Assembly (NCBI GenBank): GCA_036278935.1
Contig: DASUKA010000038.1
Coordinates: 1 to 55,228, forward strand
Direction of reading: 5' to 3'
Source: DASSNR01 sp036278935
GTDB taxonomy: Bacteria; Gemmatimonadota; Gemmatimonadetes; Gemmatimonadales; Gemmatimonadaceae
DNA length: 55,228 nt
Shown piece after piece: positions 1-7,343 of the stretch; within the stretch, counting starts at the first letter, position 1, and each line of letters starts with the position of its first letter. The notes beneath the pieces are model-generated. The model saw only the letters and a program-made list of their open reading frames with translations. It was not told the DNA's origin and ran no database searches. The position numbers and the translations under genes were made by a program.

Positions 1-1
1 T

Positions 2-565
2 CAGGAGGAGGGTGGCTACCAGGCATGCGTGAGCGAGGACTCGCTGCGCACCTTCGCCGGCCTACCGAGCATCGGGCAGTTCTGCGCCACCAACCCCAAC
101 TTCCACTTCACTGCCGCCGATGCCGCAGCCGCGCGAGCGGCAAACAACAACTTCCCGTTCGGCTTTACCAAGTCGCCGTTCCAGGTGAGCGTCGGGATCT
201 CCCTGCCCATCTTCAACGGCCTGCAGCGCGCCGATCAGCTGGAGCAGGCGCAGGCCCAGCGTGAGGACGCGCGCTACGACATCCGGAAGCAGCAGTTGCA
301 GAACACGCAGACCGTCACCAGCGCCTACCTGATTCTCGAGACGGACCATCAGACCATCGCCATGCAGCAGCAGAACGCCGCGGCGGCCCGGCAGGCACTG
401 GAGCTCGCTCAGGAGAAATACCGGGTGGGAGCCGCCAGCTTTATCGACCTGAACACTGCGAGCGTGACGTACGCCCAGGCCGAGAACGAGTACATCACCG
501 CGGTCTACGAATACCACAAGGCCTTCGCCGCCCTTGAGGCCGCGGTCGGCCAGCCCCTCCGCTAA
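2..565 (+). CDS. TolC-family outer membrane efflux protein, C-terminal part
   Basis: The reading frame is open from the left edge, so only the last 187 residues are present and the start lies outside the window. The visible part holds a beta-barrel strand region around 'GISLPIFNGLQRADQLEQ' followed by a long Gln/Ala/Glu-rich helical stretch and the 'GAASFIDLNTASVTYAQAEN' type repeat that closes outer membrane efflux proteins. Members form the trimeric outer-membrane channel of tripartite pumps. The adaptor gene begins 20 bases downstream and the ATPase and permeases follow on the same strand, so this is the exit duct of that pump. Two cysteines in the segment before the strand (near codons 9 and 30) are unusual for the family and could form a disulfide in an external loop. 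Confidence 0.9.
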   Translation, partial: QEEGGYQACVSEDSLRTFAGLPSIGQFCATNPNFHFTAADAAAARAANNNFPFGFTKSPFQVSVGISLPIFNGLQRADQLEQAQAQREDARYDIRKQQLQNTQTVTSAYLILETDHQTIAMQQQNAAAARQALELAQEKYRVGAASFIDLNTASVTYAQAENEYITAVYEYHKAFAALEAAVGQPLR

Positions 566-585
566 CCAGAACGCAGGAATCCTCA

Positions 586-1869
586 ATGAGTCAACGCGCC
601 AAGTGGTCGGTTGGCACCGTCGTCATACTGCTCATCGCCGCCGTATTGGTGTTGGGAGCGATGAAACATGGGAGCAAGGCGACGGACGTCCGCATGGAGA
701 CCGTGGGGCGCCGCGACCTGGTGGCCTCGGTGACCGCGAGCGGCCAGGTGGAGCCGCACACCAAGGTCGATGTGGCCTCCGACATCAGCGGACGCATCAT
801 CCGCCTGGCGGTGAAGGAAGGGCAGACGGTCAAGAAGGGGGAGTTCCTCCTGCAGATCGACCCCTCCACCTATAAGGCGGCGGTCGAGCGGTCGGTGGCC
901 GCCCTGGCGTCCTCCAAGGCCCAGCTCGCGCAGGCCAAGGCCAACCTGGAGCAGGCGCAGAGCGAGTATCACCGCTCGGCGGCCATCAAGAAGGCCAACC
1001 CCACGCTCATCTCGGACGAGCAGCTCGAGCAGCTCAAGACGACCATGGATGTCAACACGGCGCTCCAGGACGCGGCCGTTCACGGCGTGGCCCAGGCGCA
1101 GGCGGCGCTGCGCGATGATCAATCGCAGCTCGCCAAGACCACCATCGTCGCCCCGATGAGCGGCCAGATCACCCGTCTCGTCGTGGAACAGGGGGAGACC
1201 GCGGTGCCCGGCACCTTCAACAAGGATGCCGCCACCCTGCTCACGATCAGTGACATGAGCAATCTCGAAACGACCGTGAAGGTCGACGAGACCGACGTGG
1301 CGCGCGTCGCCATCGGGGACTCGGCCGCGGTCGATATCGATGCCTTTCCGGACACGACCTTCGTCGGAAAGGTGGTGGACATCGCCAGCAGCTCGGTCCA
1401 GACGCCCACCGCCACCACCAGCAGCGGCGACCAGGCGGTGGACTACGAGGTGAAGATCCGCTTGCTCAACGCGCCGCCCAATACGCGGCCGGACTTCTCC
1501 GCCACCGCCAAGATCGTGACGGCCACGCGCAAACAGGTGCTTGCCATCCCGATCATCGCGCTCACGGTCCGCGAGCACAACGCGCTGCCCAACGGTGACT
1601 CGGCGCAAATCGTACTTGGGAAGAGGCCGGTAAAGGAAGTGGGCCAGAAAGACGAGGAAGGCGTCTTTGTGGTCGGGAAGGACAACCACGTGCGGTTCGA
1701 GCCCGTGCAGATCGGTATCGCGGGCGAGGAATACTTCGAAGTCCTGAGCGGATTGAAGGGCGGAGAACGCATCGTTGCCGGCAGCTATCAGGCGATCCGG
1801 AGCTTGAAGGACTCCTCGCTGGTTCGCGAGGCGCCAACGGACAACACCACCAAGGGATCCACGACGTGA
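586..1869 (+). CDS. MacA/HlyD-family efflux periplasmic adaptor subunit
   Basis: This 427-residue membrane-fusion protein bridges the inner-membrane ABC transporter and the TolC-like channel. Residues 8-26 form one N-terminal membrane anchor. Residues about 48-92 are the first half of the biotinyl-lipoyl-like domain ('SGRIIRLAVKEGQTVKKGE'). An Ala/Gln/Lys-rich helical hairpin follows to about 180, then the second lipoyl half ('APMSGQITRLVVEQGE'), a beta-barrel domain, and a membrane-proximal C-terminal domain ending in 'GLKGGERIVAGSYQAIRSLK'. Length and domain order are typical of MacA. The stop codon overlaps the GTG start of the ATPase gene by 4 bases, which indicates translational coupling. 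The substrate cannot be told from sequence. Confidence 0.93.
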   Translation: MSQRAKWSVGTVVILLIAAVLVLGAMKHGSKATDVRMETVGRRDLVASVTASGQVEPHTKVDVASDISGRIIRLAVKEGQTVKKGEFLLQIDPSTYKAAVERSVAALASSKAQLAQAKANLEQAQSEYHRSAAIKKANPTLISDEQLEQLKTTMDVNTALQDAAVHGVAQAQAALRDDQSQLAKTTIVAPMSGQITRLVVEQGETAVPGTFNKDAATLLTISDMSNLETTVKVDETDVARVAIGDSAAVDIDAFPDTTFVGKVVDIASSSVQTPTATTSSGDQAVDYEVKIRLLNAPPNTRPDFSATAKIVTATRKQVLAIPIIALTVREHNALPNGDSAQIVLGKRPVKEVGQKDEEGVFVVGKDNHVRFEPVQIGIAGEEYFEVLSGLKGGERIVAGSYQAIRSLKDSSLVREAPTDNTTKGSTT

Positions 1870-2663
1870 GCACGAATACGTTCGAAGCGCCCATCAGCAC
1901 GACGGCTGAGCGGCAGGCCATCATCGCCGACCACGGAGCGGCGCCCGGCGAGGACTGGGTGATCGTCACCCGCAACCTCGTGCGCGACTACGACATGGGA
2001 GGCGAGGTCGTGCACGCCCTGCGCGGCGTGGACCTGGCCATCCGCCGCAACGAGTACGTGGCGATCATGGGGCCATCGGGCTCCGGCAAGTCCACCTTCA
2101 TGAACCTCATCGGGTGCCTCGATACACCCACCGCGGGCGAGTACTGGCTGAACGGGGAGCTGGTGTCCACCAAGAAGGATGACGAGCTGGCCCGGGTGCG
2201 GAACCGGGAGATCGGCTTCGTCTTCCAGACGTTCAACCTGCTGGCGCGCGCCACGGCGCTCCACAACGTGGAGCTGCCGCTCGTCTACGCGGGCGTGTCG
2301 GCGGCGGAGCGGCGGCGGCGCGCCACCGAGGCGCTGGAGCGGGTGCAGCTCGGCGAGCGGCTGGAGCACAAGCCCAATGAACTTTCGGGCGGGCAGCGCC
2401 AGCGCGTGGCCATCGCGCGGGCGCTGATCAACAACCCCGCCATCCTTCTGGCCGACGAGCCCACGGGGAATCTCGACTCGTCCACGTCGGAGGAGATCAT
2501 GCGGGTGTTCGAGGAGCTGGCGAGCCAGGGGCAGACGGTCATCATGGTCACCCACGAGCCCGACATCGCCGCGCACGCGCGGCGCGTGGTGGTGTTGCGC
2601 GACGGACGCATCTCCACCGACGATCAGCGCGACAAGTTCGCGGCCGCGCATCTCTCCGTCTGA
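1866..2663 (+). CDS. ABC transporter ATP-binding protein (MacB/LolD type)
   Basis: This 265-residue nucleotide-binding subunit energises the export complex encoded around it. Walker A 'GPSGSGKST' is at residues 69-77, the Q-loop is in 'FVFQTFNLL', the signature is 'LSGGQRQRVAIARAL' and Walker B is 'ILLADEPTGNLD', followed by the switch His in 'VTHEPD'. All catalytic motifs are intact. The N-terminus carries about 30 extra residues before the usual 'LVRDY' start of the LolD/MacB fold. The GTG start at 1866 lies inside the adaptor's stop region (4-base overlap), and the permease GTG follows after a single base. It lacks a fused membrane domain, so the pump uses separate permease chains. Confidence 0.95.
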   Translation: MSTNTFEAPISTTAERQAIIADHGAAPGEDWVIVTRNLVRDYDMGGEVVHALRGVDLAIRRNEYVAIMGPSGSGKSTFMNLIGCLDTPTAGEYWLNGELVSTKKDDELARVRNREIGFVFQTFNLLARATALHNVELPLVYAGVSAAERRRRATEALERVQLGERLEHKPNELSGGQRQRVAIARALINNPAILLADEPTGNLDSSTSEEIMRVFEELASQGQTVIMVTHEPDIAAHARRVVVLRDGRISTDDQRDKFAAAHLSV

Positions 2664-2664
2664 C

Positions 2665-3906
2665 GTGCCACTGTACGAGGCGGCCCGGCTCGCGTTCGCG
2701 CAGATCCGGGTGCAGAAGCTGAAGAGCTTCTTCACCCTCATCGGCGTGACGATCGGCGTCATGTTCCTCATCGCCGTCGTCTCGATCGTGAACGGGATGG
2801 GCCGCTACGTGGAGCAGGACGTGGCGGCGAAGGTGCTGGGCGTCAATACCTTCACCGTGCGACGGTTCCCGAACATGAACGTCGGCGACGTCACTTCGGC
2901 CACCTGGCACGAATGGTTGCGGCGCCCGCGTCTCACCAAGGAGGACGCGGATGCCATTCGCGATGCGCTCCCCCCTGGCGCGCGCTGGGCCATTGACGTC
3001 GACGATTATGTCGACGCTCAGTCGCGCTACGCTACCGCGCCGCAGGTGCAGGCGCACGCCGCCACGCCGGGCCTCTTCGCCATCAAGGACCTCGTCATCG
3101 ACCACGGCCGCGCCTTCACGCAGGCCGAGGAACAGCTCGGCTCACCGGTGGTCGTCATCGGCTCCGAAGTGGCCGACGACTACTTTCCCAACCTCGATCC
3201 GCTTGGCAGAACGCTCAGATTCGCGGGCCTTCCCTACCGCGTGATCGGTGTGCTGGCCAAGCAGGGATCGGTGTTCGGCGTCTCGCTCGACCGCCAGGTG
3301 GTGGCGCCGTTCACTTCTCCCATGCAGCGGCTCACGTCCCCGCGCGGCTACATCCATGGCATCGTCGTTCAGGCGCCTACGCCGGCGGCGCTGGACAACG
3401 CCATGGAGGTGGTGACCGAGGTCATGCGGAAGCGGCACGAGCTGCGGCCGAGCGAGCCCAACGATTTCGCGCTCGAGTCTTCCGCGTCCGCCCTCACGCA
3501 GTGGGACACGATCAAGCGCTACCTCGTGCTCGCGGGGATGGTGCTGCCGGCCATCGGGCTGGTCGTTGGTGCCATCGTGATCATGAACATCATGCTTGTG
3601 GCGGTCGCCGAGCGGACACGCGAGATCGGCATCCGCAAGTCGCTGGGCGCGCGCCGACGTGACATCATGGCGCAATTCCTGGTGGAGTCCGCCACGCTGA
3701 GCATCCTCGGTGCGGCTGTCGGCATCGGGCTCGGCTGGGGACTCGCCAGGCTCATCGCCACCGTGTCGCCGCTGCCGGCCAGCGTGGCGCTCTGGTCAGT
3801 GGGCCTGTCGGTTGCGCTGGGAGCGGGCGTCGGCATCGCGGCCGGGATCTACCCGGCCAGCCGGGCCGCGCGGCTCGATCCCATCACCGCGCTGCGAGCG
3901 GAATAA
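2665..3906 (+). CDS. ABC transporter permease, FtsX/MacB type (first of two)
   Basis: This 413-residue inner-membrane protein has one N-terminal membrane helix ('FFTLIGVTIGVMFLIAVVSI', about 17-36), a periplasmic MacB-type core domain to about residue 280, and three C-terminal helices. The loop after the second helix carries the family motif 'ERTREIGIRKSLGA', which contacts the ATPase. The C-terminus 'PASRAARLDPITALRAE' is the usual FtsX-family ending. A GTG start at 2665 follows the ATPase stop by one base. The protein is likely to act in mechanotransmission with the adaptor rather than as a classical channel, as is known for MacB. A second permease of the same fold follows directly. Confidence 0.93.
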   Translation: MPLYEAARLAFAQIRVQKLKSFFTLIGVTIGVMFLIAVVSIVNGMGRYVEQDVAAKVLGVNTFTVRRFPNMNVGDVTSATWHEWLRRPRLTKEDADAIRDALPPGARWAIDVDDYVDAQSRYATAPQVQAHAATPGLFAIKDLVIDHGRAFTQAEEQLGSPVVVIGSEVADDYFPNLDPLGRTLRFAGLPYRVIGVLAKQGSVFGVSLDRQVVAPFTSPMQRLTSPRGYIHGIVVQAPTPAALDNAMEVVTEVMRKRHELRPSEPNDFALESSASALTQWDTIKRYLVLAGMVLPAIGLVVGAIVIMNIMLVAVAERTREIGIRKSLGARRRDIMAQFLVESATLSILGAAVGIGLGWGLARLIATVSPLPASVALWSVGLSVALGAGVGIAAGIYPASRAARLDPITALRAE

Positions 3907-3907
3907 C

Positions 3908-5158
3908 ATGGGGTTCATGACACGGCTGCACGCGCTTGGCGAGGGAGTGCGCATCGCCTTCGACGCGATCGGGCAGAACAAGGCGCGCACCGGCCTCACG
4001 GTGCTCGGCATTGCGGTGGGCGTGTTCGTGGTGACCGCCATGTCCGCGGCGGTGCACGGCATCAACTCGGGTGTCGAGGCCAGTCTTGCGGCGGCCGGGC
4101 CGACGACGTTCTTCATGAGCAAGTTCCCCATGGCGATCAACACGTGCACGGGGGCAGCGGACAGCTGTCCCTGGCGGCACAACCCGCCCATCACACTGGA
4201 CGAGGTGCACGCCATCGCGGCGCGTCCCGAGGTGCAGGCGGTGATCGCGCAGGCAGGCGGATCCGCCAGCTTCAAGTACCACGATCGCCAGCTTCCGGGC
4301 GCCAGCTACACCTCGTACACCCCCGGCTGGACCGATGTGGACGGCGGCACGATCTCACCGGGACGGAGCTTCACCGCGCCGGAGAATACGGCCGGGGCGC
4401 AGGTGGTGATCATCAACGCGGCAATGAAGGAGCAGCTGTTCGGCGACATGCCCGCGCTCGACAAGAAGGTTCTGGTCAACAACCAGCCCTTCCTGGTGAT
4501 CGGGATCTACACGCCGCTGGGCAGTCTGTTCAACAGCGGAAATACGCCGAGGGCCATTCTTCCCATGGAGACGGCGCGCCGCCGCCTCAATCTCAGCACC
4601 GGCTGGATGACGCTGGTGGTGAAGCCGCGCGATGGAGTGTCGCAGGATCAGGCCATCGATGCGGCGATCGCCACGCTGCGCATCAAGCGCGCGCTGCACC
4701 CCGCAACCGAGAACAATTTCTACGTCACGACGCAGGACAAACTGCTCGACATCTACAACAAGATTGTCGGCGTGTTCTTCCTGGTGATGATCGTGCTCTC
4801 GAGCATCGGGCTGCTGGTGGGCGGCGTGGGAGTGGTCGCGATCATGATGATCAGTGTGACGGAGCGCACGCGGGAGATCGGGGTGCGCAAGGCGCTCGGA
4901 GCAACGCGTGCGACCATCCTCTGGCAGTTCCTGGTGGAGGCCGCCACGCTCACGACCATCGGGGCCGTGGTTGGCCTGGCGGTGGGCGGCGGCCTCACGT
5001 TGCTCATTCGCACCACGACGCCCATTCAGGCATCCATCCCGCCCATTGCGGTGGCAGCGGCGCTCGTAGCGAGCGCGCTCACCGGTGTCGTCTTCGGGCT
5101 CCTCCCCGCTGCCCGCGCGGCCAGGCTCGACCCGGTGGAAGCACTGCGCTACGAGTGA
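3908..5158 (+). CDS. ABC transporter permease, FtsX/MacB type (second of two)
   Basis: This is a 416-residue paralogue of the preceding permease. I chose the ATG at 3908, one base after the previous stop; the frame is also open further upstream but that part overlaps the previous gene. Topology is the same: an N-terminal helix in 'ARTGLTVLGIAVGVFVVTAM', a periplasmic core that includes 'CTGAADSCPW' with two cysteines, then three C-terminal helices with 'ERTREIGVRKALGATRATI' and the ending 'PAARAARLDPVEALRYE'. With one ATPase gene and two different permeases, the transporter may be a heterodimer in the membrane. The alternative, two homodimers sharing an ATPase, cannot be excluded. Confidence 0.93.
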   Translation: MGFMTRLHALGEGVRIAFDAIGQNKARTGLTVLGIAVGVFVVTAMSAAVHGINSGVEASLAAAGPTTFFMSKFPMAINTCTGAADSCPWRHNPPITLDEVHAIAARPEVQAVIAQAGGSASFKYHDRQLPGASYTSYTPGWTDVDGGTISPGRSFTAPENTAGAQVVIINAAMKEQLFGDMPALDKKVLVNNQPFLVIGIYTPLGSLFNSGNTPRAILPMETARRRLNLSTGWMTLVVKPRDGVSQDQAIDAAIATLRIKRALHPATENNFYVTTQDKLLDIYNKIVGVFFLVMIVLSSIGLLVGGVGVVAIMMISVTERTREIGVRKALGATRATILWQFLVEAATLTTIGAVVGLAVGGGLTLLIRTTTPIQASIPPIAVAAALVASALTGVVFGLLPAARAARLDPVEALRYE

Positions 5159-5193
5159 CGCACATCTGCCGCATTGCGCCGGATGTGCCCGAC

Positions 5194-5208
5194 ATGATCG
5201 CCGATCAT
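5194..5208. repeat. perfect 15-base inverted repeat downstream of the efflux operon
   Basis: Two 7-base arms (ATGATCG and CGATCAT) flank a single C, 36 bases after the last permease stop. It could be an operator half-site pair or an RNA hairpin at the operon end; there is no T-run behind it, so it is not a classic intrinsic terminator. Confidence 0.45.
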
Positions 5209-5246
5209 CCTCGTGCGGCTCGCTCCGTATCGGTCTGCTTTCATCC

Positions 5247-5262
5247 ACGCGTGCGCACGCGT
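5247..5262. repeat. perfect 16-base palindrome ACGCGTGCGCACGCGT
   Basis: The sequence equals its own reverse complement over 16 bases with no spacer. It lies in the 232-base gap between the efflux operon and the small membrane protein gene, about 130 bases upstream of that gene. Possible regulator site; no T-run follows. Nothing else clear is seen in this gap apart from the neighbouring inverted repeat. Confidence 0.45.
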
Positions 5263-5390
5263 TCGTGATCCGTCTGCCCGCCAACCAGATGCTCGGCACC
5301 CCTATTGCTACCTCGTATGCGGGGTGCGCTGTGTGACAACCGAACATCGTACTCCGGGAACGGGGCAATGCTCATCTACAGGAGGAGTCG

Positions 5391-5717
5391 ATGGCGAATC
5401 GAGATAACGTACCCGGCGGGGGCGGGCCAGGCTGGTTCGGAGATGCCGGATGTGCGTGGTGGTGGATCATCATCATCATCATCTTCTTCCTGATCATCAT
5501 CTGGGGTGGTTGGGGCTGGAACTGGTGGGGCAGCCGTGCGCAGCCATACTACGGCCCGCCGCCGGCCGCGACACCCGCACCGGGTACACCGGGCGCTCAG
5601 AACCAGACGCCGGGCGCGGTCACGCCCGCCCCCGGGGCAGCGACGCCTGCTCCTGGCGCCACGACGCCGGCGGGAAGTACGACGACGCCAAACACACGGG
5701 ACACGACCGGCGCCTGA
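5391..5717 (+). CDS. small Ile/Trp-rich single-pass membrane protein with Pro/Ala/Thr tail
   Basis: This 108-residue protein belongs to no family I recognise. A strong ribosome-binding site (AGGAGGAG) ends a few bases before the ATG at 5391. Residues 1-20 are Gly-rich, residues 22-39 form an extreme membrane segment with six consecutive isoleucines, flanked by tryptophans on both sides ('CAWWW' and 'WGGWGWNWWG'). After a 'PYYGPPPAA' motif the rest is a low-complexity Pro/Ala/Thr/Gly tail with repeated 'TPAPGA'-type units, probably disordered and exposed outside the membrane. A second small gene at 48519-48701 has a similar Gly-Cys plus Ile-rich helix with a Pro-rich tail on the other side. 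Real coding is supported by the ribosome site and by the composition, but not by homology. Confidence 0.65.
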   Translation: MANRDNVPGGGGPGWFGDAGCAWWWIIIIIIFFLIIIWGGWGWNWWGSRAQPYYGPPPAATPAPGTPGAQNQTPGAVTPAPGAATPAPGATTPAGSTTTPNTRDTTGA

Positions 5718-5743
5718 GCGCAGGCCGTCGAGAGCCCTTTCGG

Positions 5744-5829
5744 GTGCGTCGTACCACCGAGGCGCAGAGGACACGGAGCACCGCCAGCCGCCTTGCTCCG
5801 TGCTCTCCGTGTCTGCGTTGTGGACGCAC
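5744..5829. repeat. imperfect palindromic intergenic repeat (CCAC..GAGGACACGGAG type)
   Basis: Outer arms GTGCGTC and GACGCAC enclose inner arms around 'GCAGAGGACACGGAG' and 'CTCCGTGCTCTCCGTG', giving a long imperfect hairpin 27 bases after the small membrane protein stop. The inner sequence resembles a widely dispersed environmental-bacterial repeat read as accACaGAGacaCAGAGgaCACGGAG; that resemblance is from memory. It may also end transcription of the small gene. The 185-base gap holds nothing else recognisable. Confidence 0.5.
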
Positions 5830-5902
5830 ACGGATACTGCTCCAACACGCTGCCGCATGGCGCATCGTGCGGCACCCGGTGCCCCGCTGACGCGCGCGTG
5901 AG

Positions 5903-6664
5903 GTGCGCGTCGTGCCAGAGCGATACGTCTGGTTCGTGTTCGCGTGCGCGTTCCTGGCGGTCTGGCTGATCCTCTACGCCGCGTATCCGCGCTACCGCGC
6001 CGTGATGGGGTGGACGAGCTGGTTCACCCTGCCCTTCGCGCTCACCGAGCCGCTCTTCGTCGGACGCTACTGGAGCCCGCCCACGCTCTTCGACCTGGCG
6101 CGCACCACGCATTTCGATCTGGAGAGCTTCATCTTCTGCTTCGGGATCGGGGGCGTGGCGGCCGTGCTGTACAACATCGTGACGGGCGCGCCAATCGCCG
6201 TGGGACCGAAGACCGCGCGTGATGTGCGGCTGGCACCGGTGTACGATCTGGCGCTCGCCTCCCCCGCATACGTGTTCGCCGCCGTCATGCTCGCATCGCA
6301 CCAGCCGATCGTCGCCGGCACCGCGGCTATGTTCGCCGGCGCGGCGGTGCGCATGATCTATCGTCCCGATCTGCGCGCGAAGAGCAGCGTGGGCGGCATG
6401 CTTTTTCTCGTCTACTACGGATGCTTTCTGCTTGTGCTGCGGGTTGCGGTGCCAGGCTACATCGCGCGTGTCTGGAACACCACGGCCATAACCGGCGTGC
6501 GGGTGTTCGGCGTGCCCGTCATCGAGCTGCTCTTCGCGCTCGGTGTCGGCATGTTCTGGTCAGGATTGTACGAACAGGTGGCGTGGACGTTCGCGCGCTG
6601 CGGAGCAGCGCTATATTCCCCGCATGACACACGTGGACGTGCTCGCCATCGCCGCGCATCGTGA
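5903..6664 (+). CDS. polytopic membrane protein, possibly of the lycopene-cyclase-domain type
   Basis: This 253-residue hydrophobic protein has about six to seven predicted membrane helices, starting with 'VWFVFACAFLAVWLILYAAY'. Two segments look like an internal duplication: 'FDLESFIFCFGIGGVAAVLY' and 'FGVPVIELLFALGVGMFWSGLYE', each with an acidic residue inside a Phe/Leu-rich helix. This, together with 'LTEPLFVGRYWSPPTLFD', recalls heterodimeric-type lycopene cyclase domains, whose helices carry 'P-hydrophobic-E-E/hydrophobic-LFF' motifs. No other carotenoid gene is visible, so the function is open. Either GTG at 5903 or GTG at 5912 could start it. Its last 41 bases overlap the next gene's start at 6624. 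The terminal 'RGRARHRRAS' is a basic tail created by that overlap. Confidence 0.6.
   Translation: MRVVPERYVWFVFACAFLAVWLILYAAYPRYRAVMGWTSWFTLPFALTEPLFVGRYWSPPTLFDLARTTHFDLESFIFCFGIGGVAAVLYNIVTGAPIAVGPKTARDVRLAPVYDLALASPAYVFAAVMLASHQPIVAGTAAMFAGAAVRMIYRPDLRAKSSVGGMLFLVYYGCFLLVLRVAVPGYIARVWNTTAITGVRVFGVPVIELLFALGVGMFWSGLYEQVAWTFARCGAALYSPHDTRGRARHRRAS
6612..6623 (+). promoter_or_regulatory. candidate -10 box for a leaderless bshB1-like transcript
   Basis: TATATT lies at 6612-6617 and the ATG begins at 6624, six bases later, a distance at which transcription would start at or next to the start codon. It sits inside the upstream gene. No convincing -35 is seen. Confidence 0.4.
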
Positions 6665-7343
6665 TGACATCGAGCTCACCTGCGGAGGCACGCTCATCAA
6701 GGCGGCCTGCCAGGGGCATACGACGGGGATCATCGACCTCACTCAGGGGGAAACGGGCACGCGCGGCTCGGCCACGCTGCGCGCGGAGGAGGCGAGCCGA
6801 GCGGCTGAGGTGCTGGGCGTGGAGGCGCGCGTCAACCTCGGCCTTCCCGACGCCGGCGTCGTCAACACGCCGGAGACACGCGCGGAGCTGGCCGCCGCCG
6901 TCCGCCGCTTCACGCCACGTATCGTCATCGCTCCCTCGCGCCAGGGAAGGCATCCCGACCATCGCGTGGCCGCCGAGCTCGTGCGCGATGCCTGCTTCGT
7001 GGCGGGGCTCCGCAAGGTCGTGCCGTCGGTTCCGGCGCACCGGCCGCGCAAGGTGATCCATTGTCTCACCTACCGGGAGGACTTCATCAAGCCGACGTTC
7101 GTCGTCGACATCTCGGAGCAGTTCGAGCGGAAGCTCCAGGCCATCGCCTGCTATGCCTCCCAGTTCGACGGCGTGGCGCAGGCAGGTGAGGTCTACCCCA
7201 CTGGAGAACCGCTGCTCGACGTCGTGCGGCACCAGGCCGCGCACTACGGCTCGCTCATCCGCGTGCGGTATGGCGAGCCGTTTTTTACGACCGAGACTAT
7301 GTGCGTGGATGATGTGACCGCTCTCGAAGTCGCGACCTTCTGA
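6624..7343 (+). CDS. bshB1: BshB1-like N-acetyl-alpha-D-glucosaminyl L-malate deacetylase (LmbE/PIG-L fold)
   Basis: This 239-residue zinc-dependent deacetylase of the LmbE superfamily would remove the acetyl group from GlcNAc-malate in bacillithiol synthesis. The zinc site is visible as 'AAHRDD' (H12, D15) and 'HPDH' (110-113). 'DLTQGETGTRGS' and 'NLGLPDAGVVNTPE' are typical of the BshB1 group. The usual HPDD reads HRDD here, a variant that keeps both ligands. The ATG at 6624 is the family start; the frame upstream runs into the membrane protein gene. The stop overlaps the tryptophan dioxygenase start by one base (TGATG). No bshA or bshC is in the window, so the pathway assignment rests on family resemblance; another deacetylated glycoside is possible. 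Confidence 0.82.
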   Translation: MTHVDVLAIAAHRDDIELTCGGTLIKAACQGHTTGIIDLTQGETGTRGSATLRAEEASRAAEVLGVEARVNLGLPDAGVVNTPETRAELAAAVRRFTPRIVIAPSRQGRHPDHRVAAELVRDACFVAGLRKVVPSVPAHRPRKVIHCLTYREDFIKPTFVVDISEQFERKLQAIACYASQFDGVAQAGEVYPTGEPLLDVVRHQAAHYGSLIRVRYGEPFFTTETMCVDDVTALEVATF

